Notes: generated from the sequence alone by a model not told the origin. Positions 23,785-32,795 are shown, counted from the first letter of the stretch. The stretch: DNA of 64,000 nucleotides from an uncultured Desulfobulbus sp. (GCF_963665445.1 NZ_OY762276.1:1892001-1956000), one strand, 5' to 3'. Made by a program: numbers and translations.

Positions 23785-26193
23785 ATGAGTCAAAATATCC
23801 CTCACATCCCTCCAATGCTCCGTAACACATTGACGGTTTTCGTCATTGACACCCATTGCCGCATCATAGGACTCAACAAGAACGCGGAGGAACTCACTGG
23901 TCGCAGCCTAGGAGAACTCTGTGGCAAGTCACTCGATGAAATACTGCTGTTTAAGGAAAAAAATATCAACCTGGCCGAACTCTTCACCCAAATTGGTTGG
24001 GACGAAACGCAAACACGGCAATTGCTCCTTTTGCCCCGGACAAAGGATTCGCAACCTATTGAAGCACTTGCAACGATCACTCCTCTTTGGGGACAAGATC
24101 GTTCACTCACCGGTGCACTTGTCACGCTCGACAGCAACAATGCCACCCTTTATCATAAACTCCTGCTCGATTCAGTCTCAGAGGGGGTTCTCACCGTCAA
24201 CCGTGACCTCGAGGTTATCTCCTTCAACCGTGCAGCGGAACGAATTACCGGTTGGAAAATTGAGGAGGTGTTAGGCAAAAAATGCCAGGATGTCTTTCCC
24301 GACGAACTGTGCGAGAACGGTTGCCTGATCCGCTCCACCGTTGAGCAGGAAAAATCCTTTGCCCGCCAGACCGTTTTCATGACCAACCGCGATGGTCGCC
24401 TGTTCCCCCTATCCCTGACCTCATCTCCGCTCTATGATCTTAACGGCAAGGTGATCGGCGGAGTGCAGACCTTTCACGATTGCTCCGATAGTCTCAACAA
24501 TTCACTGATCCTGGCTTCGGTGGCAGATGGGGTCTTCACAATCGACCGCAACCGCATCATCACCTCCTTCAACCGGGCCGCCGAGTCCATCACCGGCTGG
24601 AAACAGGAAGAAGTGATCGGCAAACCCTGTAGAGAGATCTTTCACTCCAGCATTTGCGGCAACGACTGTATGTTGGTCAAGGCGATCGACTCCAACAGCA
24701 TGTACATTGATCGCTCCATTTTCATCAAAAACAAGGCCGGCGATTCCATCCCCGTCACCATCAGCTCTTCGCCGCTCTTTGATGATTTCGGCAATATTAT
24801 CGGCGGAATCGAGACCTTTCGCGACAACACCTCATCCATCCGCGAGAGCCTAATTCTTGACTCGATTGCCGATGGAGTGTTCACCGTGGACCGCAACTGG
24901 CGAATCACCTCCTTCAACCGAGCCGCCGAGGAAATCACCGGATGGCCGCGCGAGGATGCCATGGGTAAATCCTGCTCGGATATTTTCCATTCCAGTATCT
25001 GCGGCAAGAACTGCGCCATTGCCGAAAGCCTCTACAAAGGGGCGCCGGTGGCCAACCGCTCGATCGTGATCCGCAACAGCCAGGGAATCAAGGTGCCGAT
25101 CAGCATCAGTGCGGCACCACTGACCGACCATGAGGGCAACATCATTGGAGGAGTCGAAACCTTTCGCGACCTCACCGCCATCACCTCCCTGCGGCAACAG
25201 CTGAGCCAGAAATACACCTTTGACGCCATCATTTCCAAATCAACCCCCATGCAGCGACTGTTCTCGATCATGCCGGACATCGCCCGCAGTCCGAGCACGG
25301 TACTGATTCTGGGGGAGAGCGGTACAGGCAAGGAACTGGTCGCTCGCGCTCTCTTCAATGCCAGCGAGCGGAAGGAGAAGCCTTTTGTGGTAGTCAACTG
25401 CGCTGCTCTTCCGGAAACACTGCTTGAGTCCGAGCTGTTCGGGTATAAAGCCGGTGCCTTTACCGATGCCCGCAAGGACAAGCTCGGTCGCTTTGCCGCT
25501 GCCGAAGGCGGCACCCTCTTTCTCGACGAGATTGGTGATATTCCGGGCAGTGTTCAGGTGAAGTTGCTCCGGGTTCTCCAGGAAAAAGTGTATGAACCCT
25601 TGGGCTCAAATACCCCGGTCAAGGCGGACGTGCGCATCATTACCGCGACCAATCGCAACCTGCAGGCCCTGGTGAAGGAAGGCAGTTTTCGCGACGACCT
25701 CTTTTATCGTCTCAACGTGGTTAAGATCAGTCTGCCGCCGCTGCGTCAACGCAAGGAAGACATTCCCCTCTTGATTGAACATTTCATCAAGAAATATGCT
25801 GCCCAGCAAGGCAAGGATATCGTCGGCATCTCGAGCGGAGCCCTCTCCCTTTTGATGCGCTACGATTTTCCAGGAAATATTCGCGAACTGGAAAATATCG
25901 TCGAGTATTCCTTTATTCTCTGCGAGGGCGGTTATATTCAACCACAGCATCTTCCCGAACCCTTTGTCACCGGCCTGGAGGAACATAGCCCGGGTGGGGA
26001 AACGTCCACCGGGCCGCAGAGCCTGGAGGACATCGAAAAGCAGGCGATCACCTTGAGCCTTGAGCGCAACCGTTGGCGAAAAATGGCCACCTGCCGCGAA
26101 CTGGGGATTTCCAAAGACACCCTGCGTCGAAAAATCGAACGATATGGGATTATTAATTCGCTTGCTACCGATCAAGAAGACGGTACCGACTAA
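23785..26193 (+). CDS. Sigma-54-dependent activator with four PAS domains
   Basis: About 802 residues from the ATG; a GTG three codons upstream (23776) is an alternative, and residue numbers here count from it. Residues 15-120, 125-235, 243-350 and 358-465 are PAS domains. The last three closely resemble each other, and each holds C-x8-C-x3-C (C170/179/183, C285/294/298, C400/409/413). The AAA+ domain follows (about 480-715): Walker A GESGTGKE at 513-520, a GAFTDA sigma-54 loop and LFLDEIGDIP. A Fis-type helix-turn-helix ends the protein (about 765-790). No receiver domain is present, so it probably senses redox or a ligand directly. It likely drives the sigma-54 promoter at 21281-21295. Confidence 0.92.
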   Translation: MSQNIPHIPPMLRNTLTVFVIDTHCRIIGLNKNAEELTGRSLGELCGKSLDEILLFKEKNINLAELFTQIGWDETQTRQLLLLPRTKDSQPIEALATITPLWGQDRSLTGALVTLDSNNATLYHKLLLDSVSEGVLTVNRDLEVISFNRAAERITGWKIEEVLGKKCQDVFPDELCENGCLIRSTVEQEKSFARQTVFMTNRDGRLFPLSLTSSPLYDLNGKVIGGVQTFHDCSDSLNNSLILASVADGVFTIDRNRIITSFNRAAESITGWKQEEVIGKPCREIFHSSICGNDCMLVKAIDSNSMYIDRSIFIKNKAGDSIPVTISSSPLFDDFGNIIGGIETFRDNTSSIRESLILDSIADGVFTVDRNWRITSFNRAAEEITGWPREDAMGKSCSDIFHSSICGKNCAIAESLYKGAPVANRSIVIRNSQGIKVPISISAAPLTDHEGNIIGGVETFRDLTAITSLRQQLSQKYTFDAIISKSTPMQRLFSIMPDIARSPSTVLILGESGTGKELVARALFNASERKEKPFVVVNCAALPETLLESELFGYKAGAFTDARKDKLGRFAAAEGGTLFLDEIGDIPGSVQVKLLRVLQEKVYEPLGSNTPVKADVRIITATNRNLQALVKEGSFRDDLFYRLNVVKISLPPLRQRKEDIPLLIEHFIKKYAAQQGKDIVGISSGALSLLMRYDFPGNIRELENIVEYSFILCEGGYIQPQHLPEPFVTGLEEHSPGGETSTGPQSLEDIEKQAITLSLERNRWRKMATCRELGISKDTLRRKIERYGIINSLATDQEDGTD

Positions 26194-26221
26194 AAACAGT
26201 CGGCACTGCTGATGCAATAAA

Positions 26222-26252
26222 ATGGGGCTGTGGCGACCGACCACAACCCCAT
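26222..26252. terminator. Terminator after the activator gene
   Basis: ATGGGGCTGTGG and CCACAACCCCAT form a 12-base stem with one mismatch and a seven-base loop. The plus strand continues into TTTTTTGTTTTTTG; an A-run precedes it, so it may also stop minus-strand transcription from the MerR gene. Confidence 0.85.
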
Positions 26253-26417
26253 TTTTTGTTTTTTGACAACTCCCCGTCTGTTGCCGATACAACCACTTGC
26301 GCAATCCTTGTGAACGTACAGCATCCGCGCTAGGCCCTGCATTGCAGAGCAATCACCTCTCCCCAGGCGACTAAACAACCTGCTCCAGCAGTTTCTTGCG
26401 ATCCTGCACGCAGGGGA

Positions 26418-26861
26418 TTAGCCGGAGGATTGGTGCTTTTTTTTTTGCCCGCTTTTCTGCCGCTTGGTCACATCCGCCTCTTTTGCCTGGAGACGGGCCG
26501 CAACATCCCCCACTCGGTGCAGTGTCTTGGGTACACATCGATCGACACTGGCCGAGCAGTGCTCATGGATCTCCGGTGGACAACCGGCAACTTCCCAACA
26601 GGGAATATACTCCAGTAGCTTTTTCATGCCGGGAATACTGATCCCCTCTTCATGAATAAAGGTGCGCAAACAGTTAATCCACTGAATGTCATCGGCGGAA
26701 AACATTCGTCTGTTGCCGACCATCTTCGGCTCTATCAATCCTTCCTGCTCGTAGATACGCAGGGTCCTGGGATGCACATTGAGCAATTTTGCCGCAACAC
26801 CGATGGGATAGATAGGAACACTGGAGTGTATAGCCTGTATCTCGGTCTTTTTTCTTGCCAT
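26418..26861 (-). CDS. MerR family regulator with C-terminal cysteine motif (module 2)
   Basis: A 147-residue paralogue of the MerR regulator at 19325-19693. The helix-turn-helix region (IYPIGVAAKLLNVHPRTLRIYEQEGLI; NRRMFSADDIQWINCLRTF) spans about residues 17-85. PCWEVAGC plus a further cysteine again gives C-x5-C-x7-C. The C-terminal tail is longer and Lys/Gln-rich. CAGGAGGCCGGC directly precedes the ATG at 26861, fixing the start; an upstream in-frame ATG would overlap the end of the NrfD gene's spacer. It is the last gene of module 2, after NrfD. Confidence 0.85.
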   Translation of the reverse strand: MARKKTEIQAIHSSVPIYPIGVAAKLLNVHPRTLRIYEQEGLIEPKMVGNRRMFSADDIQWINCLRTFIHEEGISIPGMKKLLEYIPCWEVAGCPPEIHEHCSASVDRCVPKTLHRVGDVAARLQAKEADVTKRQKSGQKKKHQSSG

Positions 26862-26939
26862 GCCGGCCTCCTGTCTCTGCGGGGTGCCGGAGCAGAGCAT
26901 CCTACGCACGGACACCCCTGCCATTCGACACAAATTCTA

Positions 26940-28133
26940 TTAATGATCTTCGGACAGATGACCGCGGAATAACCGCTCCCCCATCATGAACAGGATACCG
27001 CAGAAGGTAAATCCGGACAGGGTGATCATCCACTCGTGCAACGTCGGCGCATAGGGGAGCACATGCGGTAAATCGACGATGTTGAGTTCGTGAAACCCGG
27101 GAATAATCTGGCCGACGATCACCAGGTCGTAGCGCATGACAAAAATCCCCAAAATACTGGCAAGGGAACCAATGGCCATGGCGGTGAGGTTCTTGGCGCG
27201 AACAGCGAGAATGATCAAAAACGGCAGCACCAACCCCATACCGACCTCTCCAAACCAGAAGTTCTTGGCAAAGGGGCCGTTAATCAAGGTCATGATGGCC
27301 TCATATTTTCCAGGCGGATGACCGGAAATGCCCGAGATCAGCTTCCAGGAGGTGAAAAACATGATCACCAGATAGAGCAGAGCGCCAAGTTTGGCAACAG
27401 CCCGTAGGGACTCCTGCAGCTGTTCGCTCATCTTCCATCCGTTAATTTTGTATCCCAGCCAATGAAAGAAGATGACTGTGGCGCAACCGGACATCATGGC
27501 GGAGGTGATGAAGTAGATCGGCATGTAGGGCCCGTGCCAAAATTCACGTCCATTGAGCAACCCAAAAACCGCGCCCAGATTGGAGTGAGCGGCCACACCG
27601 GAGACAACCCCCATCAAGCCGCACATACCGGCAAGCTTATGTTTTCCGGCCTGTAACAGGGCAAACTCGATCAGCATGAAGAACAGATAGGCTCCATACA
27701 GGGTTCCCATCCACCAGATGTTTGAAGTGAGATTCGGAGAAATAATGTTGTAAACCGCCATCCGCCAGGGATTTTCAATCTCAAAGGCAATGACCAAAAA
27801 ACCGGCAATAATCGTGGAGATAGCCAGATAGACGGAACGTTTGGCAATCGGTTTGAACGCCTCATATCCGAACACATGGCCGATCGACGAAACGAGACAC
27901 AAACCGGTCGAGGTGACAACAAAAAAGACATAGGCACCAAGCATCAACCCCCAAGGCACCTCGCGGGTAACGCCGTAGACATGCTCATGACCGGCAAAAA
28001 ATGCGTGGAGACCAAAGGCAATGCCAACAAGGGTGAACAACCCCAGCAGCCCAATGGTTTTATTATACAATCCCGATCGACTTCCTTCGAGCCCCCCTTC
28101 CTGGGGCAAGACTTTTGCTACAATATTTTCCAT
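26940..28133 (-). CDS. NrfD/PsrC-type membrane subunit (module 2)
   Basis: A 397-residue polytopic protein paralogous to the NrfD subunit at 19765-20949. The shared landmarks are AGHEHVYGVTREVPWGLMLGAYVFF and ISPNLTSNIWWMGTLYG. It should bind menaquinol in the membrane. No cytochrome or iron-sulfur subunit of its own is encoded here, so it may share those of module 1 or work with an unlinked partner. GGAGGAAGCGCTACC precedes the ATG. A 38-residue membrane protein is encoded 98 bases upstream. Confidence 0.87.
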   Translation of the reverse strand: MENIVAKVLPQEGGLEGSRSGLYNKTIGLLGLFTLVGIAFGLHAFFAGHEHVYGVTREVPWGLMLGAYVFFVVTSTGLCLVSSIGHVFGYEAFKPIAKRSVYLAISTIIAGFLVIAFEIENPWRMAVYNIISPNLTSNIWWMGTLYGAYLFFMLIEFALLQAGKHKLAGMCGLMGVVSGVAAHSNLGAVFGLLNGREFWHGPYMPIYFITSAMMSGCATVIFFHWLGYKINGWKMSEQLQESLRAVAKLGALLYLVIMFFTSWKLISGISGHPPGKYEAIMTLINGPFAKNFWFGEVGMGLVLPFLIILAVRAKNLTAMAIGSLASILGIFVMRYDLVIVGQIIPGFHELNIVDLPHVLPYAPTLHEWMITLSGFTFCGILFMMGERLFRGHLSEDH

Positions 28134-28231
28134 GGTAGCGCTTCCTCCATATGCGAGAACGGCACCCCTACCGATCCCTGTTCGACATTAGTGTTTTGAT
28201 AACGACCTGCGACAATTTCTTCATAACAGGA

Positions 28232-28348
28232 TTAGGGGAGGTCACTCTCTTCCCTGACGGCCTGGAGAACCGGTTTGATTCTCAGATCGAACAGCGTATG
28301 GAGTACAGCACCACCCAACCAGACAACGAAAAAGACTATGGCTTCCAT
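28232..28348 (-). CDS. 38-residue single-span membrane protein (module 2)
   Basis: A very short ORF of 38 codons plus stop. It starts MEAIVFFVVWLGGAVLH (one membrane span) and ends in a charged tail LRIKPVLQAVREESDLP. A good ribosome site, GGGAGAAGCAA, directly precedes the ATG. Its position before NrfD, single span and acidic/basic tail parallel the 77-residue protein of module 1. It is likely a small accessory subunit of the NrfD complex and would be missed by usual length cut-offs. Confidence 0.65.
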   Translation of the reverse strand: MEAIVFFVVWLGGAVLHTLFDLRIKPVLQAVREESDLP

Positions 28349-29034
28349 TTGCTTCTCCCTGCCCTGCGACGGGCAACAGTGTCAAACTTCGAAAATCAGA
28401 GCAAACGTCAAATATGGCGGTATAAGACATTGTAATTCAATGATTTTTTCGGAACGACGACTTTCTTCTCCGATAGGTATTGGCGGAGACCTACCGATAC
28501 GTTCTTTGCGTGCGACACCTCCTTGTTTACGGGCCCTAGTTACGCTGCAGCGTACCTCAAGCAATCGATTACCTCTGCCACCCACTTCTATCTTGTGCGC
28601 TTTTTGCTGTCAAGTAAAACCGCTGCCAATTGTCAAATAACATATAAATAACATGATCATAATTAGCCCTAAAATGTGACTACGGTTAAAGGCGAAATTA
28701 GTATTTCTCAAAATGGCATTATGTGCTTTCATATATTATCCAATAATATCGAATTATTACGTAACTATTAAGTGTTGATGCTAATAAATATTTCAATAAA
28801 ATTTCAATAGCGCATTTAGCGTAAACGGAGAATTAAAAAGGCTCAAATTTAGCTCATTCCTACACACCCCTCTTTCATATTCAATGAAGCACCGTGTGCC
28901 ACTTAACAATTTGCTATCAATTCAACCAGTTAATAATGAAGCACATTTTTCATTTTTCAGTACAAATGGTACAAAAGATGCAAAATAATTTTCAGCCACT
29001 CGCAGATCACCAGAAAACGAGCGGGCTTCCCCCT

Positions 29035-29062
29035 CCCCTCCAAGGTGGCGGCCTTGGAGGGG
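29035..29062. repeat. Perfect 11-bp inverted repeat
   Basis: CCCCTCCAAGG, six-base spacer TGGCGG, CCTTGGAGGGG. It forms a stable hairpin in either strand but lacks a T-run, so it is not a standard terminator. It lies in the AT-rich gap between module 2 and ftsH. Confidence 0.6.
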
Positions 29063-29183
29063 ATCACCTATCCCCCTTCCAGCTTTACCTTTTTTATTTT
29101 TTATGGTAGCTCCAATAAAATGGAAGGCCTATTTTGCGCCCTCTGCACAGTGATGCCACCCTTGTAGGCAGCACCCGAATAAT

Positions 29184-29285
29184 GATGGCCTCGCAAAAAG
29201 TCAAAATTCTGAAAGTCACACACGGTGAAAACAGTATGTCACGAAGCTGGAAACATCGTTCTTGAGGCTTTTAACGAGAACGGCA
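29184..29285 (+). repeat. Dispersed ~100-bp intergenic repeat, copy B
   Basis: Begins GATGGCCTCGCAAAAAGTC and ends near TAACGAGAACGGC, in the same orientation as copy A. It ends 45 bases before the ftsH start codon, so the ftsH promoter lies in or beside it. Confidence 0.8.
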
Positions 29286-29330
29286 TTATTGACAGTCGTC
29301 TTTTTCCCAAATTTGCTACAGGAGAGCGTT

Positions 29331-31118
29331 GTGCAAAAATTTTATAAAAACCTCTCAATCTGGTTAATCATTGCCCTTGCCGCGGTATTTCTCCTTCATT
29401 ATTTCAAAACATCACCGGATCGTTACCACACCGTAGCCTATACGGATTTCCTGCAAAAGGTCGACAGCGGATTCCTTTCCAAAGTTCGAACCGTTGAGAG
29501 AACGATCTATTGGGAAACAAGTAACGGCGAGATCTATAAAACAGTTGTGCCGCAATCGAACCAGGCACTGGAGCACCTCCTCAAAAAGAACATCACCGTT
29601 TTTGCTGAGGAGACGGCCAAAACTCCGTGGTTTATGCAGACGCTCCTCATGTGGCTTCCCATTCTCCTCTTTGCCTTTCTCTGGTTTTTCTATTTTCAAA
29701 AAAGTGGTGGTCAGGGTGGTGGTGGGGGGGGGCGTGCCATGGCCTTTGGCAAAAGCCGAGCGCGGCTGATCAATCCTGAAGAATCCAAAATCCGGCTGGC
29801 TGATGTTGCAGGCATTGATGAGGCCAAGGAGGAGATCGAGGAGGTGGTTGAATTCCTCAAGAATCCTTCGAGATTCGTCGAGGCGGGCGCCAAAATTCCA
29901 AGTGGTGTGCTTTTGTACGGTGAACCCGGAACCGGGAAAACGCTGTTGGCCAAGGCTATTGCCGGTGAGGCAGGCGTGCCGTTTTACTCCATTAGCGGCT
30001 CCAATTTTGTGGAAATGTACGTCGGCATCGGCGCGTCGCGCGTGCGCGATCTCTTCAATGAGGGCAAGAAAAAGGCCCCTTGCATCATATTTATTGATGA
30101 AATCGATGCAGTGGGCCGACATAGAAGCGCGGGTGCGGCTTCCGGAGGCAATGACGAGCGTGAGCAGACCCTGAATCAGCTGCTGGTCGAGATGGATGGG
30201 TTTGAAGCCAACAACCAGGTTATCGTTATTGCCGCAACCAATCGCCAAGATATTCTTGACCCTGCCCTGTTGCGTCCTGGTCGATTTGATCGCCAGGTCA
30301 TGGTCCCCCTTCCTGATGTTGGAGGCCGTGAAAAAATCCTTCAGGTGCATGCCCGCAATGTCAAAATTGCCCCAGATGTGAACTGGCAGGTGCTGGCCAA
30401 GGGGACACCAGGCTTTTCCGGGGCGCAATTGGCCAGTCTGATCAACGAGGCCGCACTCCTGATGGCACGCCACAAAAAGTCCCATATCGATATGGAGACA
30501 CTCGACGCGGCCAAAGACAAGGTCATGATGGGGGCGGAACGGCGAAGCATGATAATCACCGAAAGGGAAAAGCGCATAACGGCCTGCCATGAGGCGGGAC
30601 ACGCCCTAGTAGCCTTGATGCTCCCCGGTACCGACCCTGTCCACAAGGTGACCATTATTCCTCGAGGACGGGCCCTTGGCCTCACCATGCAGCTACCGGA
30701 GGAAGAGCGGAATTCCCATGACAAGATTTACCTCTTTCACACCCTCTGCACCCTGTTGGGAGGAAGACTTGCCGAGGAAGTGGTGTTCGACCAGATGACG
30801 ACCGGAGCTGGTAATGACATTGAGCGGGTCTCGGACATTGCCCGCAAAATGGTGTGCGAATGGGGAATGAGTGAAGCTGTCGGCCCCTTGACCTTTCATG
30901 CAACCAGTCCGCTGGGCGGACAAGCGGCACAGATCATCAGTGAACAGACCGCCATGCTTCTCGATGCGGAGGTGAAAAAATTGGTCCAGTCTGCCTATGA
31001 TCGGGCAAAGGATATATTGACCAACCACCGCCTGCACCTCGATGCCATTACGCAGGCACTTCTCGACAGGGAAACGATATCTGGGGAGGATATCAAAAGA
31101 ATCATTTCACCGGAATGA
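29331..31118 (+). CDS. ftsH: ATP-dependent zinc metalloprotease FtsH
   Basis: About 595 residues from a GTG start at 29331, preceded by AGGAGAG. The frame is open to 29262, but that extension is translated from repeat copy B. Two membrane spans flank a periplasmic domain (about residues 6-25 and 100-122). The AAA+ module carries GEPGTGKT and [10 protein letters not shown], and the zinc protease site is HEAGH. FtsH degrades misfolded membrane proteins and short-lived regulators. The glycine-rich linker after the second span ([20 protein letters not shown]) is typical. It is followed by 570 bases without a gene. Confidence 0.95.
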   Translation: MQKFYKNLSIWLIIALAAVFLLHYFKTSPDRYHTVAYTDFLQKVDSGFLSKVRTVERTIYWETSNGEIYKTVVPQSNQALEHLLKKNITVFAEETAKTPWFMQTLLMWLPILLFAFLWFFYFQKSGGQGGGGGGRAMAFGKSRARLINPEESKIRLADVAGIDEAKEEIEEVVEFLKNPSRFVEAGAKIPSGVLLYGEPGTGKTLLAKAIAGEAGVPFYSISGSNFVEMYVGIGASRVRDLFNEGKKKAPCIIFIDEIDAVGRHRSAGAASGGNDEREQTLNQLLVEMDGFEANNQVIVIAATNRQDILDPALLRPGRFDRQVMVPLPDVGGREKILQVHARNVKIAPDVNWQVLAKGTPGFSGAQLASLINEAALLMARHKKSHIDMETLDAAKDKVMMGAERRSMIITEREKRITACHEAGHALVALMLPGTDPVHKVTIIPRGRALGLTMQLPEEERNSHDKIYLFHTLCTLLGGRLAEEVVFDQMTTGAGNDIERVSDIARKMVCEWGMSEAVGPLTFHATSPLGGQAAQIISEQTAMLLDAEVKKLVQSAYDRAKDILTNHRLHLDAITQALLDRETISGEDIKRIISPE

Positions 31119-31688
31119 TTCTAGTCTGAGGTGCTCTTTTGCGAAGTCTCTCTGGGCCACTCCCCGGGAGAGCAAGCGAACATTCTGCAACGACCTGTTA
31201 TTTTTGAGGTATCCACAGCTCGCCAAACAATTTCTCCTTGCTGCCACGACTACCACTTACTGGTGTGAAAGGAAAAATTTTTTCCCGGAAAAAACCGCTT
31301 CATATAATTAACCATCTGACGTATACTCCTGATACTTGAACAAGTTTCAGGTGGGTTGGGTTGTATCCTGGCTCGCCCGCGATGACTGCAAACGGGCTGA
31401 TGCCAAGCCCACCGCGGCCTGCATGCGAACCGTTTTCACCTCCAATCATAGAATATACAACCCAGCTCACTCTTCGGGAAAAACAGGCTTGCTTGACTGA
31501 ATTACGGTTGTTCTCATCAACGATCATTTGAGGATTGCTGTTAGGGGGTCATCTCTCCTGTGTTTATATTTTTGAGCCGCAACTTCATTCACTACGTTTT
31601 CCGAGGTTGCCATTTTTGAAGTAATCAGGTTACCGTGCACGCAACTTAATCTCTTTCAACAACATACTGACCAGGTACGAGGTAGCAT
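31119..31688. other. Intergenic region ftsH / Roadblock gene
   Basis: About 570 bases without a convincing gene. It contains a TATAAT box (31303-31308) with a poor -35, then the 120-base structured element at 31351-31470. The promoter for the Roadblock-GTPase operon should lie in the right part, but no clear boxes were seen. The hairpin at about 31148-31172 (CTCTCTGGG / CCGGGAGAG) lacks a T-run. Confidence 0.45.
31351..31470 (+). ncRNA. Candidate structured RNA or 5' leader element
   Basis: A 16-base helix can form between 31351-31366 (GTGGGTTGGGTTGTAT) and 31455-31470 (ATACAACCCAGCTCAC). Fourteen pairs are Watson-Crick and two are G-U, which pair only in the plus-strand RNA. The enclosed 88 bases contain a further arm: TGGC / GCCA then GCCCG / CGGGC. 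A TATAAT box is 43 bases upstream, and the Roadblock gene starts 219 bases downstream. It matches no RNA family I recognise (SRP RNA, 6S, tRNA and common riboswitches were considered). Confidence 0.45.
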
Positions 31689-32087
31689 ATGAATTATGGA
31701 GTTGTTAGCCAGGAACAGCTTGAAAAAATAGATGAAATCCTGACTGAAAAGCTCATAAAAATCGGTGTTGATTGTGTCATCATCATTGATATGGCAGGGA
31801 ACATCATCACTGCCAAGGATAATGGCACCTCCAAATACGATGTCTACTCCTTTGCTGCCTTGGCAGCAGGTAATTTTGCCACCGTTGACGCCATGGCCAA
31901 ACTCGTTGGTGAACAGGAATTTTCCTTACTGTTCCATAAGGGATCCGAGTGTAATATCCACTTTTCCAAGATTGATGACGAGCTCCTGCTTATCACCATG
32001 TTCGGCAAGGGAATTTCCCTGGGATTTTTACGACTCAATGTTGTCGAGGCAATCGAAAGGATTAAGAAGATCTGGTCGAGAAAGTAA
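31689..32087 (+). CDS. Roadblock/LC7 domain protein (MglB-like)
   Basis: A 132-residue protein with a Roadblock/LC7 fold: a leading helix, then VDCVIIIDMAGNIITAK, YSFAALAAGNFATVDAMAKLV and the strand pattern FSLLFHKGSECNIHFSKIDDELLLITMF. Family members such as MglB are GTPase-activating partners of MglA-type GTPases. The next gene encodes such a GTPase, so the pair probably works together. GAGGTAGCAT precedes the ATG. It is the first gene of a three-gene plus-strand operon. Confidence 0.85.
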   Translation: MNYGVVSQEQLEKIDEILTEKLIKIGVDCVIIIDMAGNIITAKDNGTSKYDVYSFAALAAGNFATVDAMAKLVGEQEFSLLFHKGSECNIHFSKIDDELLLITMFGKGISLGFLRLNVVEAIERIKKIWSRK

Positions 32088-32150
32088 CCGGAAGATTGAA
32101 GAGCGTCTTGTTAGAATGACAGGCGATGTGTTGCGCACCGGGAGAACGTC

Positions 32151-32756
32151 GTGAGCTTTATCAACCTTAGGGAAAAAATCGTTCAGGTTAAAATCGTCTA
32201 TTACGGCCCTGGCCGTGGCGGCAAGACCACCAACCTGGAATATATCAACCGTAAGTTTTCCAAACAGATCCAATCGGAAATGGTCAGTTTGAAAACCCAC
32301 GGCGACCGAACGCTTTTTTTTGACTTCCTGCCTTTCAATATGGGACAGATCAAAGGCTATGAACTCAAAATTCAGCTTTACACCGTCCCGGGCCAGGTCA
32401 AGTACAATGCGACCAGAAAACTGGTTCTCAAAGGAGTGGACGGTATCGTGTTCGTAGCCGATGCCCAGGAACAGATGCGGGAAAAAAACATTCGTTCGCT
32501 CAACCAGCTCCACGAAAATCTGCTGAGCTACAAGGAATCTATTTTCAAGATCCCCCTGGTTTTGCAGTACAATAAAGTCGACCTTCGCAATCAGGGCATT
32601 CCCATCCTGCCCACATCGGTTCTGGAAAAGGATTTAAACAGCAAACTCAAGGTGCCCTACTTCGAGGCGTCTGCCCTTACAGGATACAATGTCCCAGAAA
32701 CATTAAAAAAAATCATTTCCTCGACCGTAATCTCCATCCAGAAAAAACTTATGTAG
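32151..32756 (+). CDS. MglA-like small Ras-superfamily GTPase
   Basis: A 201-residue GTPase starting at GTG 32151, preceded by GGGAGAAC. The P-loop is GPGRGGKTT (residues 19-27). The switch-II region reads TVPGQ (78-82), as in MglA, instead of DxxGQ. The guanine-specificity motif is NKVD (141-144). MglA-type GTPases set cell polarity or control motility and assembly through Roadblock partners. The preceding gene supplies the likely partner and the following one a possible effector or scaffold. Confidence 0.88.
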   Translation: MSFINLREKIVQVKIVYYGPGRGGKTTNLEYINRKFSKQIQSEMVSLKTHGDRTLFFDFLPFNMGQIKGYELKIQLYTVPGQVKYNATRKLVLKGVDGIVFVADAQEQMREKNIRSLNQLHENLLSYKESIFKIPLVLQYNKVDLRNQGIPILPTSVLEKDLNSKLKVPYFEASALTGYNVPETLKKIISSTVISIQKKLM

Positions 32757-32795
32757 TGGCACCAATCCCCATGCCAACACACCTGAGTCGGTAGA

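Larger units (their letters stand above)
28349..29330. other. Gene-poor AT-rich region
   Basis: About 980 bases without a convincing gene. The left part should hold the promoter of module 2, though no sigma-54 site is present. Bases 28620-28960 are strongly AT-rich. A perfect 11-base inverted repeat CCCCTCCAAGG / CCTTGGAGGGG lies at 29035-29062, and repeat copy B at 29184-29285. The 71-codon frame at 28894-29109 runs through the inverted repeat and looks accidental. Confidence 0.5.

Noticed and set aside
28894..29109. Plus-strand ORF of 71 codons before ftsH.
   Set aside because: It runs through a perfect inverted repeat and AT-rich sequence and has no recognisable protein features.
29262..29330. 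Upstream extension of ftsH.
   Set aside because: The added residues are encoded by repeat copy B; the GTG at 29331 has a good AGGAGAG ribosome site and gives a normal FtsH N-terminus.
31395..31435. CTGATG...CGAA in the structured element, recalling a hammerhead ribozyme core.
   Set aside because: The invariant CTGANGA and GAAA elements are not matched and no cleavage triplet is placed correctly.
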